Positions 45,834 through 54,603 of a stretch of DNA of 64,000 nucleotides are shown here, piece by piece. The translations under genes and the position numbers were made by a program. Below the pieces are notes generated by a model. That model was not told the origin of the DNA. It ran no database searches and saw only the letters and a program-made list of their open reading frames with translations. Origin of the DNA: Sphingomonas sp. CL5.1 (lineage in GTDB: Bacteria; Pseudomonadota; Alphaproteobacteria; Sphingomonadales; Sphingomonadaceae). The stretch lies in NCBI RefSeq assembly GCF_013344685.1, contig NZ_CP050137.1, forward strand, positions 996,001-1,060,000. The letters run 5' to 3'. Positions within the stretch are counted from its first letter, which is position 1. Each line of letters opens with the position of its first letter.

Positions 45834-45843
45834 TCTTTTTTTC

Positions 45844-45858
45844 GTTCCTGAGATGTTC
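45844..45858 (+). promoter_or_regulatory. LexA SOS box before mmcB
   Basis: GTTC-CTGAGAT-GTTC is an exact GTTC-N7-GTTC, the alphaproteobacterial LexA operator. It ends 13 bp before the GTG of mmcB, where a repressor would block transcription or elongation. Confidence 0.75.
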
Positions 45859-45871
45859 TAGAGGGGGCGGG

Positions 45872-46366
45872 GTGACGATCACCTCGCCCCTTTCGGTTCT
45901 GGACGAATCGCTCGCGCCGATGATCGCCGCCGATGTCGCGCGCGGCGTGACGCGGATGCTGCTGCGGCACGAGCTGACCGCGATCGCCGAGGTGCCGCTG
46001 GAGGGCGGGCGGCGCGCCGACCTGATGGCGCTCGACGCGCGCGGGCGGATCACGATCGTCGAGATCAAGGTCTCGCGCGCCGATCTGCTCGGCGATGCCA
46101 AGTGGCGCGACTATCTCGATCATTGCGACCGCTTCTTCTGGGCGGTGCCGGCCGGATTCGATGCGTCGCCGATCCATGGCGAGGCGTTCCTGCCCGAACG
46201 GACCGGGTTGATCGTCGCGGACCGCTATGACGCGGCGGTGCTGCGCGAGGCGCGCAGCGAGCCGCTTGCGGCGCATGTCCGCAAGCGTTGCACCCTTGCC
46301 TTCGCCCGCCGCGCCGCCCGCCGCCTGATCGCGCTGGGCGACCCGGAAGCGGAACCGGGGTTCTAG
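45872..46366 (+). CDS. mmcB: DNA repair putative endonuclease MmcB
   Basis: Protein of 164 residues matching MmcB, a PD-(D/E)XK-like nuclease-fold protein implicated in mitomycin C resistance in Caulobacter. The core RADLMALDARGRITIVEIKVSRADLLGDAKWRDY contains the D...ExK triad. GTG 45872 follows GAGGGGGCGGG. The SOS box immediately upstream supports DNA-damage induction. Confidence 0.88.
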   Translation: MTITSPLSVLDESLAPMIAADVARGVTRMLLRHELTAIAEVPLEGGRRADLMALDARGRITIVEIKVSRADLLGDAKWRDYLDHCDRFFWAVPAGFDASPIHGEAFLPERTGLIVADRYDAAVLREARSEPLAAHVRKRCTLAFARRAARRLIALGDPEAEPGF

Positions 46367-46370
46367 GACG

Positions 46371-46967
46371 TCACAGCTTCGGTCCGGCGACGTCGCGATG
46401 CACGGTCTTGGGTTTTTCGTCGATCAGCTTGGCGATCGCGGGGGAGCGCGAATCGGCATGGGCGTAATCGCGCGCGGACATGCCAGCGACATTGTCGGTC
46501 ATGTCCGGGTCCGCTCCCGCCGCGAGCAGGACGCGCACCAGCGGCAGGTCGCGGCGCTGCACCGCGCGGATCAGCGGCGTCTCGCCCGCGCTGTTGGCGA
46601 GGTTCGGATTTGCCTTCACCAGCAGCAAGGTGTCGACCAGCGTGTTCTGGCCGTACTGGATCGCCATCAGCAGCGGCGTGTCCCCCTTGCCGTTGCGCAG
46701 GTTGGGATCGGCGCCGCGCGAGAGGAGATAGCGCAAATACATGTCGTCGCCGCGCTTGATGACGATGTGCAGCGCGCCGTCGCCGGTGGTAACGTCGCGC
46801 GTGTTGATGATGCGCTGGCCGGGCTGGTCGAGGATCTTCGTCACCTCGTCGCCCTTGGCGTCCTTCACGGCCTGGAGGAACTTGTAGCTCTGTGACTGTT
46901 GCTGCGCGGCGGCGGGCAGCGCGGCGGTGCCGGCGAGGATCGCGGCGGCGAGGAGGATGCGCTTCAT
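46371..46967 (-). CDS. Periplasmic ankyrin-repeat protein
   Basis: Protein of 198 residues with a signal peptide (MKRILLAAAILAGTAALPAAAQ) and about four ankyrin repeats from residue 60: GALHIVIKRGDDMYLRYLLSRGADPNLRN, GDTPLLMAIQYGQ, GETPLIRAVQRRD and a degenerate last. It is likely a periplasmic scaffold with unknown partner. The start at 46967 gives the signal peptide; it is divergent from the SCO gene. Confidence 0.87.
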   Translation of the reverse strand: MKRILLAAAILAGTAALPAAAQQQSQSYKFLQAVKDAKGDEVTKILDQPGQRIINTRDVTTGDGALHIVIKRGDDMYLRYLLSRGADPNLRNGKGDTPLLMAIQYGQNTLVDTLLLVKANPNLANSAGETPLIRAVQRRDLPLVRVLLAAGADPDMTDNVAGMSARDYAHADSRSPAIAKLIDEKPKTVHRDVAGPKL

Positions 46968-47031
46968 TGGCGTCTCGATATTCCACACGAGGTTGCGATA
47001 GAGGCTCTAACAGATCATCTCTGGCGGTGCC

Positions 47032-47610
47032 ATGAAACTGCGTCTTGCCTTTCTCATCCCCGTCGCGCTCGCCGCCTGCTCCCCCGCGAAGCAGGCGGAG
47101 CATCCCCCGCTCGAAGGCGCGCGTATCGGCGGCCCCTTCACGCTGACCGACCAGAACGGCCGTCCGGCGAGCGACCGGGACTTCGCCGGTAAATACCGCA
47201 TCATGTATTTCGGCTACACCTTCTGCCCCGACGTCTGCCCCCTGGACATGCAGAATATCGGCGCGGCGCTGAAGATCGTGGAGAAGGAACAGCCAGCGGT
47301 CGGCGCGCGCGTCGTACCGGTGTTCGTGACGATCGATCCCGCGCGCGATAATCCGGCGGTGCTCAGGCAATTCGTCGCGGCGTTTCACCCGCGCATGATC
47401 GGGCTGACCGGCACGCCCGATGAGATCGCGAAGGTGGCGAAGGAATATGCGATCTATTATGCGCGCGGCAAAGGCAGCGCCGGCGGCTATCTGATGGATC
47501 ACAGCCGAGCCGCCTATCTGATGGCGCCGGACGGCAAGCCGATCGCCCTGCTGTCGCAGGAGGGGCCGCCGCGCAAGATCGCCGACGAGATCGAACGCTG
47601 GGCGAAATGA
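47032..47610 (+). CDS. SCO1/SenC family copper chaperone
   Basis: Thioredoxin-fold lipoprotein of 192 residues that helps deliver copper to cytochrome c oxidase. A signal peptide with lipobox LAAC (13-16) precedes the copper site CPDVCPLDM (about 64-72) and the third ligand His in LMDHSRAAYL. It overlaps the YcgN gene by 4 bp. Confidence 0.92.
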   Translation: MKLRLAFLIPVALAACSPAKQAEHPPLEGARIGGPFTLTDQNGRPASDRDFAGKYRIMYFGYTFCPDVCPLDMQNIGAALKIVEKEQPAVGARVVPVFVTIDPARDNPAVLRQFVAAFHPRMIGLTGTPDEIAKVAKEYAIYYARGKGSAGGYLMDHSRAAYLMAPDGKPIALLSQEGPPRKIADEIERWAK

Positions 47611-48038
47611 CGCGCTTCTGGGAAGACACGCCGCTCGACAAGCTCGACCGCGCGCAATGGGAGGCATTGTGCGACGGCTGCGGCAAATGCTGCATCCACA
47701 AGCTGGAGGACGAGGAGACCGGCGAGCTGATCCCGACCAACGTCGCCTGCCGCCTGCTCGACCGGCGCAGCGGGCGCTGCTCGGATTATCGCCACCGCCA
47801 CGCCTATGTCAGCGAATGCGTGCGGCTCAGCATGCGCAACGTGGGCGAGATCGACTGGCTGCCCGCGACCTGCGCCTATCGCCTGCGCGCGGCGGGCGAG
47901 CCGCTGCCCGAATGGCATTATCTGGTGTGCGGCGATCCCGAGGCGGTGCATCGCGCGGGCCAGTCGGTGCGCGGCTGGACGATCAGCGAGGACGATGCCG
48001 GCGATCTGGAACACCATATCGTCGATCGCGAATTATGA
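47607..48038 (+). CDS. YcgN-family cysteine cluster protein
   Basis: Protein of 143 residues rich in conserved cysteines: CDGCGKCC (22-29), VACRLLDRRSGRCSDY, SECVRL and PATCAYRL, the UPF0260/YcgN pattern, probably binding a metal or cluster. The function is unknown. It overlaps both SCO and the YgjP-like gene by 4 bp, so the three probably form one transcription unit. Confidence 0.88.
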   Translation: MTRFWEDTPLDKLDRAQWEALCDGCGKCCIHKLEDEETGELIPTNVACRLLDRRSGRCSDYRHRHAYVSECVRLSMRNVGEIDWLPATCAYRLRAAGEPLPEWHYLVCGDPEAVHRAGQSVRGWTISEDDAGDLEHHIVDREL

Positions 48039-48715
48039 CCGCCGGGATCGAGGTCGTCCGGCATCCGCGCGCGCGCCGGGCGAAGCTGTCGATCGATCCG
48101 GCGAGCGGGCGCGCGCGGCTGGTGATCCCGCAGCGCGCCTCGGCCAAGGCGGCGCTGGCCTGGGCGGCGACGCAGGGCGAATGGCTGGACCGCCAGCGCG
48201 CCGCGCTCCCCATCGCGAAGCCGTTCGTGGACGGCATGACGGTGCCGTTCGACGATGCCGCGCTTGTCGTCACATGGAATGAAGCGGCGCCGCGCCGGGT
48301 GCTGCGCGACGGCGATCGGCTGATGCTCGGCGGCCCGCGCGAGACGATCGGCCGCCGCGTCGAGGCGTGGCTGAAGCGCGAGGCGCTGCGGCTGTTGAGC
48401 GAGGATACCGCGCATTATGCCGCGCTCGCCGGGGTCAGGGTGACGAAGGTCGCGATCGGTGACGCGCGCGGGCGCTGGGGGAGCTGCGCGGCGTCGGGAA
48501 CGATCCGCTACAATTGGCGGCTGGCGCTCGCCCCGCGCGCGGTGCGCCGGGCGACCGTCGCGCATGAAGTGGCGCACCGCGTCCATATGAACCATGGCGC
48601 GGCGTTCCACGCTTTGGTCGCGACGCTCTACGGCCGCGATCCGCTGCCGGAACGCCGCTGGCTGCGCGCGCACGGTGCGGCGCTTCACTGGTACGGGCGC
48701 GGGTCCGACGAATAG
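48035..48715 (+). CDS. YgjP-like zinc metallopeptidase
   Basis: Protein of 226 residues of the M48-like YgjP/DUF45 group. The zinc motif HEVAHRVHMNHGAAFH (about residues 184-199) is intact, preceded by GRWGSCAASGTIRYNWRLALAP. No signal peptide, so probably cytoplasmic. The substrate is unknown. Its last 31 bp overlap the 3' end of the convergent PBP gene. Confidence 0.87.
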   Translation: MTAGIEVVRHPRARRAKLSIDPASGRARLVIPQRASAKAALAWAATQGEWLDRQRAALPIAKPFVDGMTVPFDDAALVVTWNEAAPRRVLRDGDRLMLGGPRETIGRRVEAWLKREALRLLSEDTAHYAALAGVRVTKVAIGDARGRWGSCAASGTIRYNWRLALAPRAVRRATVAHEVAHRVHMNHGAAFHALVATLYGRDPLPERRWLRAHGAALHWYGRGSDE

Positions 48716-50829
48716 GTGGCCGGCGGCGGCTGGCGGTTCCCCTGCGGCGGCGTCGCGGGCCGCCGCTGGTCGCGGCGCGGATCGCGGCCGGTGACCCGGT
48801 CGATCCAGTCCTGATCGAGCCGCTCCTGCGGCGGCGGCGGTGGCGGCAGCGCGTTGCCGTCGTCATCGACCTGCGGCTGCGGCCGGGAACGGTCGGGCGG
48901 CGGCGGATTGGCATAGTCGGGCGGACCGGGGACGCCGCCGGGCACGGGATTGCCGTCCGGATCGACGAACAGGCTGTTGTCCGGCGCGCCGTAATAGCTT
49001 TCCGCGTCCGGCTCGAGCTGCGCCTCGGGCAAGGTGACCTGCGTCTCGAACTGCTCGATCGGGCGCTTGGCCACCGCGCGGATCATGAAGTCGTGGAAGG
49101 CGCGCGCCGGCGCGGTGCCGCCGTGCAGCCCGGCGATCGGCCTGGCGTCGTCACGCCCCATCCATACCCCGGTGGTGAGGCCGGAGGAGAAGCCGAGGAA
49201 CCAGCCGTCCTTCGACGAGCTGGTCGTGCCGGTCTTGCCCGCGACCGGGCGGCCGATCTGCGCCGCGCGGCCGGTGCCGGTGTTCACCGTCGTCTGGAGC
49301 AGGTCGATCATCTCCGCCGCGATCTGCGGCGCGACCAGCACGCGGCTGCGATCCACCTCATGCTGGTAGATCGTCTCGCCGTTGGCCGTCACCTTGAGGA
49401 TGCCGTAGGGCGTCACCGCCACGCCCTGGTTGGCGACGCTGGCGAAGGCGCGCGTCATGTCGATCAGCCGCACGTCCGAGGTGCCGAGCACCATCGAGGG
49501 ATGGGTGTTGATCGTGGTGGTGATGCCGAAGCGCCGCGCCATGTCCGCCACGGTCGCGAAGCCCACTTCCTGGCCGAGCTTGGCGGCGACGGTGTTGAGC
49601 GAATAGGCGAAAGCGGTGCGCAGCGTCACCTGCCCCGAATTGCGCCGCGAATCGTTGCGCGGTGACCAGCCGTCGATCGTCACCGGCTCATCGACCTCGG
49701 TCGATTCGGGCGTCTTCCCCGCCTCCAGCGCGGCGAGATAGACGAACAGCTTGAACGCTGATCCCGGCTGCCGCTCCGCCTGCGTCGCGCGGTTGTAGAT
49801 CGACGAGACGTAATCCTTGCCGCCGACCATCGCGCGCACCGCCCCGTCGCGGTCGAGCGCGACCAGCGCGCCTTGCGCGCCGTTCGGGGCGTTCTGCCGG
49901 ATCGCGGCGTCGGCATCGCGCTGCATGTCGAGATCGAGCGTCGTCCACACGTCCAGCGGCTTCTCGGTCTCGTCGATCAGCAGCTCAAGCTGGGGCAGCG
50001 CCCAGTCGGTGAAATAGCGGACGCTGTTCTGCTTCGGCTCCGGCGCCAGCGCGACCGATTTCGGATCGGCGGCGCGCGCCTCCCCGGCGGAGATCGCGCC
50101 GCTGTCCTGCATCGCCTGCAACACCACCGAGGCGCGGCCGACCGCCGCATTGGCGTCGGCGGTGGGGGAATAATTGGACGGCGCCTTCACCAGCCCGGCG
50201 ATGATCGCCGCCTCCGGCAGCGACAGGTGATCCGCGCCATGCCCGAAGAATTTCCGCGAGGCCGCGTCAATGCCATAGGCGCCGCCGCCGTAATAGACCT
50301 TGTTCAGATACAGTTCGAGGATCTGGTCCTTGCTGAACTTGCGCTCCATCGCCAGCGCGAGGATCCATTCGCGGAACTTGCGGCCGAACTTCTTCTGGTT
50401 GTTGAGGAAGACATTGCGCGCGAGCTGCTGCGTGATGGTCGAGCCGCCCTGTACCCAGCGCCCGCGATCGAGCCGCACCTTCACCGAGCGCGCGACGCCG
50501 ATCGGATCGACGCCGAGATGGCTGTAGAAGCGGCGATCCTCCACCGCGACGGTGGCGTCGCGCATCACCCTGGGGATGCGGTCGTAGCTCAGCCACTCGC
50601 CATAGCTCGGCCCGATCGACACGATCACCGTGCCGTCCGCCGCGTGGACGCGGATCATCTGCCCGTTGGGCGACGACTTGAGCTGATCGAAGTCGGGCAG
50701 CTGCGCGCGGGTGACATATACGGCGGTGACGAGCGCCCCCAGCCCAAGGATCGCGAGCAGCACGAGGAGCTTGATCGCAAGCGACAGGCGGCGGCGCCAG
50801 GGCGAACGGGTTCTAGGGGCGCGGGCCAT
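48685..50829 (-). CDS. Class A penicillin-binding protein (PBP1A-type)
   Basis: Bifunctional peptidoglycan synthase of 714 residues. A short cytoplasmic tail, one TM helix (about 18-40), then transglycosylase motifs VEDRRFYSHLGVD (catalytic Glu) and GGSTITQQLARN. The transpeptidase has GSAFK (SxxK), SLN and KTGTT. The last 90 residues are a low-complexity Pro/Arg/Gln tail. Its catalytic domains are complete. Confidence 0.95.
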   Translation of the reverse strand: MARAPRTRSPWRRRLSLAIKLLVLLAILGLGALVTAVYVTRAQLPDFDQLKSSPNGQMIRVHAADGTVIVSIGPSYGEWLSYDRIPRVMRDATVAVEDRRFYSHLGVDPIGVARSVKVRLDRGRWVQGGSTITQQLARNVFLNNQKKFGRKFREWILALAMERKFSKDQILELYLNKVYYGGGAYGIDAASRKFFGHGADHLSLPEAAIIAGLVKAPSNYSPTADANAAVGRASVVLQAMQDSGAISAGEARAADPKSVALAPEPKQNSVRYFTDWALPQLELLIDETEKPLDVWTTLDLDMQRDADAAIRQNAPNGAQGALVALDRDGAVRAMVGGKDYVSSIYNRATQAERQPGSAFKLFVYLAALEAGKTPESTEVDEPVTIDGWSPRNDSRRNSGQVTLRTAFAYSLNTVAAKLGQEVGFATVADMARRFGITTTINTHPSMVLGTSDVRLIDMTRAFASVANQGVAVTPYGILKVTANGETIYQHEVDRSRVLVAPQIAAEMIDLLQTTVNTGTGRAAQIGRPVAGKTGTTSSSKDGWFLGFSSGLTTGVWMGRDDARPIAGLHGGTAPARAFHDFMIRAVAKRPIEQFETQVTLPEAQLEPDAESYYGAPDNSLFVDPDGNPVPGGVPGPPDYANPPPPDRSRPQPQVDDDGNALPPPPPPQERLDQDWIDRVTGRDPRRDQRRPATPPQGNRQPPPATYSSDPRPYQ

Positions 50830-50904
50830 CGGATCGGCTAGAGGGGATAGAGGCTTAGCCGTGGCTTAACAAGCGCGCGATTGCCGGCGGCGGCGGGCGG
50901 CGAA

Positions 50905-51300
50905 TCAACGCCGCGCGTGGAAATCGAGGCTGACCGAGTTGATGCAGTAGCGCAGCCCCGTCGGCGGCGGCCCGTCGGGGAAGACATGGCCGAGGTGGCT
51001 GTCGCAGCGCGCGCAACGGCTTTCGGTGCGGGTCATGCCGTGGCTGGTGTCGGTATGGTCGGTCACCGCATCCGCCGCGATCGGGCGGGTGAAGCTCGGC
51101 CAGCCGGAGCCGGAATCATATTTGTCGGCCGAATCGAACAGCGCCAGCTCGCAGGCGGCGCAATGATAGATTCCGTCGGCCTTGTTGTCGTTGTATTTGC
51201 CCGCGAAAGCGCGCTCGGTCCCCGCCTCCCGCAGCACATGATATTGTTCCGGCGTCAGCCGCCGGCGCCATTCGGACTCGGAAAGGTCGAATTGTTCCAT
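50905..51300 (-). CDS. msrB: Peptide-methionine (R)-S-oxide reductase MsrB
   Basis: Repair enzyme of 131 residues for oxidised methionine. Zinc Cys pairs in CAAC and CARC, the motif SGSGWPSF, and the catalytic Cys in [12 protein letters not shown] are present. No signal peptide, so cytosolic. Start ATG 51300 gives [15 protein letters not shown]. Confidence 0.95.
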   Translation of the reverse strand: MEQFDLSESEWRRRLTPEQYHVLREAGTERAFAGKYNDNKADGIYHCAACELALFDSADKYDSGSGWPSFTRPIAADAVTDHTDTSHGMTRTESRCARCDSHLGHVFPDGPPPTGLRYCINSVSLDFHARR

Positions 51301-51370
51301 GCGGCGGAATTTCCGCTTCGCCGCGATCCGCGTCAAGCGGATTGGGGAACGGCCTCGCGGCGATTCCGTA

Positions 51371-51895
51371 TCAGAACGGCCGCTCGCCGATGTAATTGCC
51401 AGCGTCGCTGTAGCGGCAGACCAGCACGTCCTCCACTTTCCCCCTGGCCAGCGCGCAGCCGACCTCGCCGGTGTCACGCCACATGAGCTGGGTGTAGTGG
51501 CCGATGTCGTCGACATCGCCGGTCGCGCTGTTGTTCGGGAACAGGCCGGGGGTGAAATAGCGCTTCTCGCGAATCCACGCATCGACCATCCGCTCGAGCG
51601 TGAAGGCGCCGCGCGTGCCGGCCCACAGATTCTCGCCCTGCGGATCGTTCTGGCGCTCGGGCGCGTGCTCGAAGCGGCCGGTCGCGGCGAGGTGATCGGC
51701 CCAGCCCTGCGCGGAGGCGGCCAGCCGCCCGTCCCAGCGCAGCGGCGCGATCCCCATCGACACGCGCTCGCGGTTGTGCCGCGCCAGCAGCCGCTCGGCG
51801 AAGTTGGACGTGGGGTCGGTCGCGCCGACCGTCAAAGGGATGCTCGACAGCAGCGCGAGCGCCCCGAACAGCGATGTCAGTCGTTGATGCGACAT
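51371..51895 (-). CDS. CAP (SCP-like) domain secreted protein
   Basis: Protein of 174 residues with a signal peptide ([12 protein letters not shown]) and a CAP domain. [36 protein letters not shown] and [17 protein letters not shown] match CAP motifs. It is a paralogue of the lipoprotein at 7846-8415 but lacks a lipobox cysteine. Function unknown. Confidence 0.87.
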   Translation of the reverse strand: MSHQRLTSLFGALALLSSIPLTVGATDPTSNFAERLLARHNRERVSMGIAPLRWDGRLAASAQGWADHLAATGRFEHAPERQNDPQGENLWAGTRGAFTLERMVDAWIREKRYFTPGLFPNNSATGDVDDIGHYTQLMWRDTGEVGCALARGKVEDVLVCRYSDAGNYIGERPF

Positions 51896-51974
51896 GATTG
51901 GCCCATTCCGAGGAATGGACCTTTTCTCTCACCTGTCGGTCATCAGGCGATTGAGGGGGCTGGTTAGTTTTCGA

Positions 51975-52607
51975 CTAACCACGAATCCTTGCGGGCGGCA
52001 CGATCGCCACCGTGTCGCCGCGCTTCACCGCCGCGAACAGCAGGGCGGCGAAGGACGGCGGCACCCCGATGCAGCCGTGGGTGGCCGATCCGCGCCGCAC
52101 GTTGCTGGCGTGGATCGCGACGCCGTCGCCGGTCAGCCGCAGCATGAACGGCATTTCGGCGTCATAGAGCGTGGAGCGGTGCTCCACCTGCTTTTCCATG
52201 ATCGGGAAGACGCCGGTCGGCGTCGGCTTGCCGTCCGTGCCGTAGAGGATCACCGCCGAGCCGATCTCATGCCCGTCGCGGAACACCGACAGCAATTGCC
52301 GCCCGAGATCGATGCGCACCCAGGTGTCGCCTTTCGGGATATGCTGGTCGTTCCACACATAATCGCCGAAGCGCATCGATTCGCGGATGTTGAGCACGCT
52401 CCTGACCGTGCGCCGCTCGCCGTCGGGCAGCGCGAGCACGGGATATTGGCCGACCGGATACCAGATCCGCGGCCCCGTCTCGATCCGCCGCGCCGGGGGA
52501 TCGGGCGCGGCGGGTTCGGGGCGATGACGCGTGAGCGCCGCGCCCAGCCAGATCGCGACCAGCAGGACGGCGAGCGGGAGGGCGGCGCGTGACAACGCGC
52601 GCGTCAT
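51975..52607 (-). CDS. L,D-transpeptidase (YkuD domain)
   Basis: Membrane-anchored periplasmic protein of 210 residues: one N-terminal hydrophobic segment, a proline-rich spacer, then a YkuD domain with VAIHASN and the active-site SATHGCIGV (His, Gly, Cys). It may form or edit 3-3 peptidoglycan links or anchor lipoproteins. Start ATG 52607 gives MTRALSRAALPLAVLL; ATG 52691 would run into the neighbour. Confidence 0.87.
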   Translation of the reverse strand: MTRALSRAALPLAVLLVAIWLGAALTRHRPEPAAPDPPARRIETGPRIWYPVGQYPVLALPDGERRTVRSVLNIRESMRFGDYVWNDQHIPKGDTWVRIDLGRQLLSVFRDGHEIGSAVILYGTDGKPTPTGVFPIMEKQVEHRSTLYDAEMPFMLRLTGDGVAIHASNVRRGSATHGCIGVPPSFAALLFAAVKRGDTVAIVPPARIRG

Positions 52608-52623
52608 CCGCCCCGCGCGCGGC

Positions 52624-53253
52624 TCAGCTATTGGCGGCCGCCGTCGGCCGTGACCGGCGACGCAATGCCATGCCGATGCCGAAGAAGCCAAGGATCATCA
52701 TCCCCCAGGTCGCCGGCTCGGGCACGCTGATGACGGGGGGCGTGACCGGCGGTGTGACGGGCGGCGGGTTGACCGGTCCGGGGCCGGTGATGATCGGCGG
52801 GAAGACCGACGGGATCGGGCCGGGGCCGGGGACGGAAGGCACGGGATTGGCGATATCGGCAGGCGAGGCGAGTGGGCCGGCCACCTGATCGAAGGGGATC
52901 GCGCCCTCGTCGAGGAATGGCGGGCGCTCGCGCATCGAGGCCAGCACATGCTCGACCGGCGTCTCCGCGCCGGCCGGGTGCCGGCGCTCGCGCACCTGCG
53001 CCAGCGTCCGTTCGCGCGCCGGCTTCGTCTGGGTCAGCGCGCCGGGCGAGCGCGCGCCGGGCGAGCGATCGCTGAACACCGAAAGCGGATCGGCCAGCGC
53101 GGCCATCACCGCCGCCTTGGCCGCGCCGATGCCGCCCGCGCTCCGGTCGACCGCGACATAACCGGTGCCGACTCCGGATGCCGCGAGCAGACCCAGGAGA
53201 ACCAGCCTCCTGCCCCTTTTCGCGATATTCAAACGGCTCAACTTCGGCAACAC
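52624..53253 (-). CDS. PEP-CTERM (PEPxxWA type) sorted protein
   Basis: Exported protein of 209 residues. An N-terminal hydrophobic segment (LVLLGLLAASGVGTGY) is followed by a disordered Pro/Gly/Val-rich middle (PPVTPP repeats) and a C-terminal sorting signal VPEPATWGMMILGFFGIG then RRR. Exosortases cut such signals; none is encoded here. The true role is unknown. The GTG at 53253 follows AAGGGGGAAGG. Confidence 0.85.
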   Translation of the reverse strand: MLPKLSRLNIAKRGRRLVLLGLLAASGVGTGYVAVDRSAGGIGAAKAAVMAALADPLSVFSDRSPGARSPGALTQTKPARERTLAQVRERRHPAGAETPVEHVLASMRERPPFLDEGAIPFDQVAGPLASPADIANPVPSVPGPGPIPSVFPPIITGPGPVNPPPVTPPVTPPVISVPEPATWGMMILGFFGIGMALRRRSRPTAAANS

Positions 53254-53511
53254 GGCCTTCCCCCTTGCGGAACGGTGACCCTGACTCAACCTAGATCGCG
53301 ATCTTCCGGTCCCCGTCAATTCGGGTAACCAATTTCGTCCTGAAATGCGACACTTTATCTATGCGCTGTCAGCATTTGTTACATTTATCCCGGCGCGCCG
53401 CGTGGACGCGCCGGCCGGATCAAGGTTAACAATATCCTGAAGCGCCGTCCGATTCGCGCGTGGCGCGAAATCGCTATCGGGCAATGAAATCATCCGGCCC
53501 GCGAGGGGCAA

Positions 53512-53598
53512 TGGTGCGGTCGAGAAGACTCGAACTTCCACGTCCTTTCGGACACAACGACCTCAACGTTGCGCGTCTACCAATTCCGCCACGACCGC
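53512..53598 (-). tRNA. tRNA-Leu (GAG anticodon)
   Basis: On the minus strand: acceptor GCGGTCG/CGACCGC, D-loop AATTGGTAGAC, anticodon stem CAACG/CGTTG around loop TTGAGGT (anticodon GAG, Leu CTC), a long variable arm (TGTCCGAAAGGACGT) and T-loop GTTCGAGTC. CCA is encoded (53512-53514). The long variable arm confirms class II. The 258-bp gap to the PEP-CTERM gene holds an 8-bp stem (53390-53414) with no U-tract and the 11-mer CATTTGTTACA. Confidence 0.96.
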
Positions 53599-53711
53599 AC
53601 GTGATATCCACCGGGCTGGCCCGGCGATTGGCAGGACGGCGCCCCTAGCAAAGCGCCGCCGGGCTGGCAATGGCCCTTTTGGAAATGGCGCCGGCGTTTC
53701 GACGCCGCCGG

Positions 53712-54443
53712 TTATTTCCCGCTCTCGCCGGCGAAGCTCAGCTCCAGCCGCTTGGAATTGGCAGGCACGTCGAGCTTGGCGGAGTTGAAGTCGATCGACC
53801 CCTTCGGGCCGAGCGAGCGCTGCTGCGGCGTGATCGTCCAGCTATAGACGATCCGGCCCTGCGCGTCGCGCAGGTCGGCGCGGATGTCGGGGACGCGCTG
53901 GCGCGTGCCGGAAGGGTTGAGCACCTTGCCGCTCACCGCGAACAGCTCGCTGCCATTGGCCATCTCGCGCCGCTCGATCGGATTGTCGACCAGCCGCAGC
54001 GGCGATTCCGCCGGGCCGAACGACAGGCCGAGCTGCTGCGCCAGCCCCGGCGCGCTCATCCACACGATCGCCCCCACCGCGACCAGCATCAGCACCCCGG
54101 CCGCGATCGCCGCGATCGTCCAGCGGCGCGACTGGTCGCGGCGCGGGCGGAACGGCGGGCGGTGCGCGAAGGCGTCGTAATCCGGCTCGGCCGCCGGCAT
54201 CGCGGGGCGATCCGCTTCCGCCGGAGCGGCGGCGACCGGCGCCCCGGTCTGGGCGGCGGGCAGGCCCGGCGGCGGGGCGGCTGGTGTCGCCACCGCTTCG
54301 CTCAATGCCTCGATCGCCGCCGCGCCCGGCTCCTGATACCAGCTATGCCGGCAATTGGCGCAACGCACGACCCGCCCCGACATCCCGATCGCGCTGTCGG
54401 GGACGAGATAGCGGGTGCGGCATTCGGGGCATTCGAGGATCAT
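53712..54443 (-). CDS. MJ0042-type zinc-ribbon membrane protein
   Basis: Protein of 243 residues. The N-terminal zinc ribbon ILECPECRTRYLVPDSAIG and VVRCANCRHSW (CxxC...CxxC) is the MJ0042 type. A Pro/Ala-rich linker, one TM helix (about 110-130) and a periplasmic DUF3426-like domain (SGKVLNPSGTRQRVPDIRADL) follow. Start ATG 54443 begins MILECPECRTRY. It faces ftsE divergently; function unknown. Confidence 0.85.
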   Translation of the reverse strand: MILECPECRTRYLVPDSAIGMSGRVVRCANCRHSWYQEPGAAAIEALSEAVATPAAPPPGLPAAQTGAPVAAAPAEADRPAMPAAEPDYDAFAHRPPFRPRRDQSRRWTIAAIAAGVLMLVAVGAIVWMSAPGLAQQLGLSFGPAESPLRLVDNPIERREMANGSELFAVSGKVLNPSGTRQRVPDIRADLRDAQGRIVYSWTITPQQRSLGPKGSIDFNSAKLDVPANSKRLELSFAGESGK

Positions 54444-54603
54444 GTCGCGACACACGCTGGAGCGGCAGGAACGGGCTTGAATCCGTGAATCTAAGCACGC
54501 CCCGCATGGTGCTGGCAAGCAATGAGTGCGCCGGCCTTGAAGCGAGGCCCCGGCTCGTGCGATGGCGGACGGGCAAGGGGCGGGAAGGCGGACGGCGCCG
54601 GCA

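Noticed and set aside
45836..45842. T-run after the SleB gene as a terminator
   Set aside because: No stable hairpin precedes the seven T residues; the stretch more likely belongs to the mmcB promoter region.
53390..53414. Intrinsic terminator after tRNA-Leu
   Set aside because: An 8-bp perfect stem is present, but neither strand has a U-tract after it.
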